Of a stretch of DNA of 6,610 bases, positions 3,643 to 6,610 are shown piece by piece. The translations under genes and the position numbers were made by a program. Numbering within the stretch: the stretch's first letter is position 1; each line of letters starts with the position of its first letter. The notes below the pieces were generated by a model. The model was given only the letters and a program-made list of their open reading frames with translations. It searched no databases and was not told where the DNA came from. Source of the stretch: an uncultured Cloacibacillus sp. (lineage in GTDB: Bacteria > Synergistota > Synergistia > Synergistales > Synergistaceae); assembly GCA_900545755.1 (NCBI GenBank), contig URAG01000097.1:1-6610 (forward strand). Reading direction: 5' to 3'.

Positions 3643-6495
3643 CTATAGGCCAAGCTCCTTCATGCGTCCAAGCACTTCGCCGAGTTTACGTATATTCTCC
3701 CCGTAACCGGCCCAGTCTCCGCCGCGCTGCGCGCTCTGCGAAGCGTCGTAAAGCCGCTGCGCCTCATTTATGAGCGCCGTTATGTCAGAAGGCACCGCCG
3801 CCGGCGCAGGGCTCTGCGGCGCGGATGGCGCCGCGGCGGCCGTCGCCGGCCCTTCGTCCTTAAGATTGATTTTACGGTTCATCAGCTTGCTCAGGGCGCC
3901 GCTGAAATTCTCGGCCCATGCAACGCGCCCTCCGGTAGAGACTATAACGCGCTTGAGCTCCGGCAGCTCGCCGGTCTCCGCCTTGAGGTAGAGCGGCTGC
4001 ACATAGAGCAGCGACTTACCTATAGGGATGACGAGCAGGTCGCCGCGTATGACGTCGGAGCCGCGCTGGCTCCAGAGCGAAAGCTGCGCGGAAATCTCGG
4101 GATTCTGGTCGATGAGCGCCTCGACCTGCGCCGGGCCGTAAATGAGTTTCTGCTTCGGGAATTCATATACGAGCAGCTCGCCATACCTGCCCGGGTCGCA
4201 GCGTCCCGCCATCCACCCGATGAGGTTGTCGCGGCCCAGCGGCATATATGGGACGATTATGGCGAACTCGGCCTCGTCCTCGCCCCAGAGGCGCATCGTG
4301 ACGTAGTTCGGCTCGATGCGGCGCTCGCGTCCGTGCGGCGTGACCTCCCATACGTCCTCGCGGTTGTAGTAGGTGTTCGTGTCAGTCATGTGATAGGTGC
4401 AGTAGACGTCGGTCTGCACCTCGAAGAAGTCTTCCGGGTAGCGCGCGTGCGCCCAGAGTTTCTCCGACATCGCGCCCTTCTCGCGGAAGAGCTCAGGGAA
4501 TATCTGCATCCACGAGCGGATCACGGGGTCCTTGTCGCCTACGGCGTAGAACTCCATGCGCCCCGTGTAGGCGTCGGCGACGGCCTTCACGCTGTTGCGC
4601 AGATAGTTGACGCCCGCGAAGTGCATGAGCGACCTGTCGGCGGTCGCGAAGGGCTTCGAATACGGGTAGCGGTCGGACCAGGTGAATGCGTCCTGCATCC
4701 ACTTCACGCGGCCGTCGAGTATCACCGGATAGGTGTCGAGGTCGTAGATGAGGAACGGCGCGACTTTATGGAAGGCCAGCAGCACGTTCCTGTTGTAGAG
4801 CACACGGCTCTCCGGCGTCAGCGCGCCAGTGAATAGTATCTCCGTATCTCGGAAGCGCAGCGTGAAGAGCAGCCTGCGCCACATCGAGCCTATCGATACG
4901 CCGCCGTCCTCCGCGTAGACGGAGCGGACGTTCGAGTCGCCCATCGGGTAGTCGAACTCCTTGACGTTTGTCTTGACGAGCACGTATGAGTCCGGCGCGT
5001 CAGACGGGCCGAAATAGATCTCCGGCCTCGTCAGCGGAATGCCTATCTCCGACTTCACCGGGATGTCTTTCATGAAAAAGTGCGGCAGGCCGCCAGCGGC
5101 TATCTCGTTGACGGGGTTCATGACTACGCCGTAGCCGTGAGTAAATTCAAGGTGCGTGTTGACCCACGTCGGGTTCTGCAAGTGCGAGAGGTCAAGGCCG
5201 CGCACGCCGAGCATTATCTGGCGGCTCACGCCGTTTATGTCGTAGCGGTCGACGTAGACGTCGTTGAAATTATAGTAGGTGCGTATCGCCTGGAGCTGAC
5301 GGTAGGTGCGCAGCAGCGGCGAGTAGTCCCACATGCGTATGTTGCGCACCGTGTCCTCGTCAGCGGCGAGCTCCCGCGGCGTGACTTCGCTCTCCGGCGA
5401 GAAGGCGACGGACTTCACATCGTTCAGGCCGAAGCCGCGCCGCGTATAATCGAGGTGATAACCGAGGAAGTTTTTTTCGCGTTCGTACTCGTTCGGCTTG
5501 ACTATATACTGCTGCACTACGCCGGGGACGACGGTACGCGCCGCCCAGCCGACGACTATGAGCGCGCCGACGATGACGGCCGACAGCTTCCACATCGGCT
5601 TGAAGAAGTTAACGCAGAGCAGAACCGCCGCCGCAAACATAGCGAGGGCGAGAATAGAGAGCGCCGGAAGAACGACGCCCGCGTCGGTGTAGCCCGCGCC
5701 CCATACTACGCCTGTCGGCGAGAAGAGCAGCTCGTATCGGTCGAGCCAGTAGCCCGCGCCCCAGAGCGCGAGAATCAGCGAGCCGAGCAGCGTCAGGTGC
5801 AGCCGCGCCGCGGGGGCAGCGTAGGGCCGCCCGTTCTGGAAAGAGATGACTCGCGTCATAATGTAGACGGCGCACGAGCCGACGAGCGCTAGCATAAGCA
5901 CGCCCTGCCCCCATGACTGGATGAATTTAACGAATGGCAGAGTAAAAACGTAAAAGCCTATGTCGATGCCGAAGAGCGGATCAGTCTCGCCGAATGGCAC
6001 GGGATTGCGGAACTTCAGGAATTCACCCCACATCCCCATCGCAGCCAGCGCGTTCACGACGGCGACGACGAGCGCCGCAGCGAAGACGAGCTTCCCCATT
6101 TTGCGGAACTGCGGGTCCTCAACCGCTCCGCCGAGAAACGCTGTGCCGCGCCTCCACGCGACGCGCCAGTTGACGGCGTAAACCGCAAAGCCCGGGACAA
6201 GCGCCGCAGCGAAAAGCTCCCACTGCGCGAAAATGCGCCGCCAGAAGACGGAATCGTAGCCGTTAGCCTCGAACCAATAGAGATCGGTCAGAAAATTTGC
6301 AAGCCACGGCAGAATCATCGTGAAGAGTACGAAGAGCCCGCCGAGTACAAACCATATCTTCTTGATTTTGGGCAGCCTTACATTAGGCGCGCGGCGCTCC
6401 CCTTCGTCCCAGCCTTCGCCGTTGTCGCCGCGGCCGGGCGTCCACTCACGCCGCCCTCTGTTCATCATTTCCCGGAAAAGGTCGTTTATGTCCAA
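3643..6495 (-). CDS. UPF0182 (COG1615) large membrane protein
   Basis: This protein of about 950 residues is full length for the family. A charged cytoplasmic N-terminus (1-45) precedes seven membrane segments (about 48-70, 90-110, 136-155, 196-216, 232-252, 274-297, 304-322). A large, probably extracytoplasmic domain (about 325-880) follows, then an Ala/Pro-rich linker (880-903) and a 47-residue helical tail (904-950). Family signatures are intact: DLYWF (71-75), DPLFGIDIGFYVF (172-184), VQQYIVKPNEYEREK (327-341), HLDYTR (347-352), THGYGVVMNPVNE (452-464), and further on YPEDFF, YHMTD, VYEFPKQ and VIRGDLLVIPIG. The biochemical role is unknown in the family; an envelope function is inferred. 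TTG 6495 is preferred because GAGGAG (6504-6509) is 8 bases away; the GTG at 6504 uses the last base of that site. No frameshift or decay is seen. The DUF5684-like gene follows after one base. Confidence 0.95.
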   Translation of the reverse strand: MDINDLFREMMNRGRREWTPGRGDNGEGWDEGERRAPNVRLPKIKKIWFVLGGLFVLFTMILPWLANFLTDLYWFEANGYDSVFWRRIFAQWELFAAALVPGFAVYAVNWRVAWRRGTAFLGGAVEDPQFRKMGKLVFAAALVVAVVNALAAMGMWGEFLKFRNPVPFGETDPLFGIDIGFYVFTLPFVKFIQSWGQGVLMLALVGSCAVYIMTRVISFQNGRPYAAPAARLHLTLLGSLILALWGAGYWLDRYELLFSPTGVVWGAGYTDAGVVLPALSILALAMFAAAVLLCVNFFKPMWKLSAVIVGALIVVGWAARTVVPGVVQQYIVKPNEYEREKNFLGYHLDYTRRGFGLNDVKSVAFSPESEVTPRELAADEDTVRNIRMWDYSPLLRTYRQLQAIRTYYNFNDVYVDRYDINGVSRQIMLGVRGLDLSHLQNPTWVNTHLEFTHGYGVVMNPVNEIAAGGLPHFFMKDIPVKSEIGIPLTRPEIYFGPSDAPDSYVLVKTNVKEFDYPMGDSNVRSVYAEDGGVSIGSMWRRLLFTLRFRDTEILFTGALTPESRVLYNRNVLLAFHKVAPFLIYDLDTYPVILDGRVKWMQDAFTWSDRYPYSKPFATADRSLMHFAGVNYLRNSVKAVADAYTGRMEFYAVGDKDPVIRSWMQIFPELFREKGAMSEKLWAHARYPEDFFEVQTDVYCTYHMTDTNTYYNREDVWEVTPHGRERRIEPNYVTMRLWGEDEAEFAIIVPYMPLGRDNLIGWMAGRCDPGRYGELLVYEFPKQKLIYGPAQVEALIDQNPEISAQLSLWSQRGSDVIRGDLLVIPIGKSLLYVQPLYLKAETGELPELKRVIVSTGGRVAWAENFSGALSKLMNRKINLKDEGPATAAAAPSAPQSPAPAAVPSDITALINEAQRLYDASQSAQRGGDWAGYGENIRKLGEVLGRMKELGL
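3655..3660 (-). promoter_or_regulatory. ribosome binding site of the DUF5684-like gene, inside the UPF0182 coding region
   Basis: AAGGAG on the minus strand lies within the last codons of the UPF0182 gene. It is 13 bases before GTG 3641 and one base before TTG 3653. It favours GTG, although the spacing is on the long side. Confidence 0.6.
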
Positions 6496-6503
6496 AGACA
6501 GCA

Positions 6504-6509
6504 CTCCTC
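6504..6509 (-). promoter_or_regulatory. ribosome binding site deciding the UPF0182 start
   Basis: GAGGAG on the minus strand is 8 bases before TTG 6495 and overlaps the GTG at 6504 by its last G. It therefore argues for the TTG start, which removes three residues from the longest frame. Confidence 0.7.
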
Positions 6510-6524
6510 GCGCAAAATTTTTTT

Positions 6525-6530
6525 ATTATA
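6525..6530 (-). promoter_or_regulatory. candidate -10 box for the UPF0182 operon
   Basis: A perfect TATAAT on the minus strand would give a start near 6518 and a leader of about 23 bases ahead of TTG 6495. The region is very AT-rich, unlike the coding DNA. No good -35 is found at 16-18 bases, so the promoter may lean on the A/T tracts or an activator. A plus-strand TATAAT at 6581-6586 could belong to a divergent promoter outside the window. No gene is supported in 6510-6610. Confidence 0.5.
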
Positions 6531-6610
6531 TTTTTGACTAAAGAATCACGAATGTCCAGCGAAAAATGAAAAAATACGGCTATAATGCTGAATAATTTCG
6601 CATAATAAGT

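Noticed and set aside
4333..4836. 167-codon plus-strand frame inside the UPF0182 gene
   Set aside because: Its composition (Val, Arg, His, Glu repeats) mirrors the conserved protein on the other strand, and no upstream signals are present.
5080..5892. 270-codon open frame on the plus strand inside the UPF0182 gene
   Set aside because: It is antisense to a full-length conserved protein. Its translation is rich in Arg, Val and His in the manner of a GC-rich shadow frame, with no domain.
6557..6597. Short plus-strand ATG frame (MKKYGYNAE) and plus-strand TATAAT at 6581
   Set aside because: The frame is nine codons long with no ribosome binding site, and no -35 is found at 16-18 bases. It may be part of a divergent promoter region, but nothing can be called.

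Overview
The window looks like ordinary chromosome from an anaerobic, moderately high-GC bacterium. A Synergistota member (Cloacibacillus/Synergistes-like) is my best guess. It rests on the combination of an intact UPF0182 membrane giant, a clostridial-style cysteine-rich Crp/Fnr regulator, an 8Fe ferredoxin beside a membrane [4Fe-4S] protein, and free use of GTG/TTG starts. This is inference from gene content. No rRNA, tRNA, CRISPR array, insertion sequence or phage gene is visible.

Layout. Bases 1-590 (+) hold the 3' end of an acidic TPR-like gene, closed by a strong hairpin terminator (656-693) that it probably shares with the convergent operon. Everything else is coded on the minus strand. 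Reading in the direction of transcription: the UPF0182 gene (6495 to 3643) with a one-base gap to a small DUF5684-like membrane gene (ends 3210); a good sigma70-type promoter whose -35 overlaps that gene's stop codon; a secreted protein of unknown function (3123 to 2386); a hairpin plus T-run (2373-2350); a Crp/Fnr-family regulator (2347 to 1661); its own terminator (1639-1614); a CRP-like palindrome (1589-1607) with a suitably placed -10 box; and a two-gene operon of ferredoxin (1514 to 1311) and a four-helix membrane iron-sulfur protein (1314 to 724), overlapping by ATGA.

How they may work together. The clearest functional unit is regulator, operator and ferredoxin/membrane Fe-S pair. The regulator's recognition helix has the RExxxR pattern of E. 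coli CRP, which reads TGTGA-type half-sites, and a TGTGAC/GTCACG palindrome sits about 42 bases before a predicted start of the Fe-S operon, the class II activator position. The palindrome's odd three-base spacer is unusual. The UPF0182/DUF5684 pair is a separate envelope unit, and the secreted protein has its own promoter.

Several starts are reassigned from Shine-Dalgarno position: TTG 6495 for UPF0182, GTG 3641 for the DUF5684-like gene, ATG 3123 for the secreted protein, ATG 1514 for the ferredoxin. All gene gaps are under 150 bases and their contents are listed.
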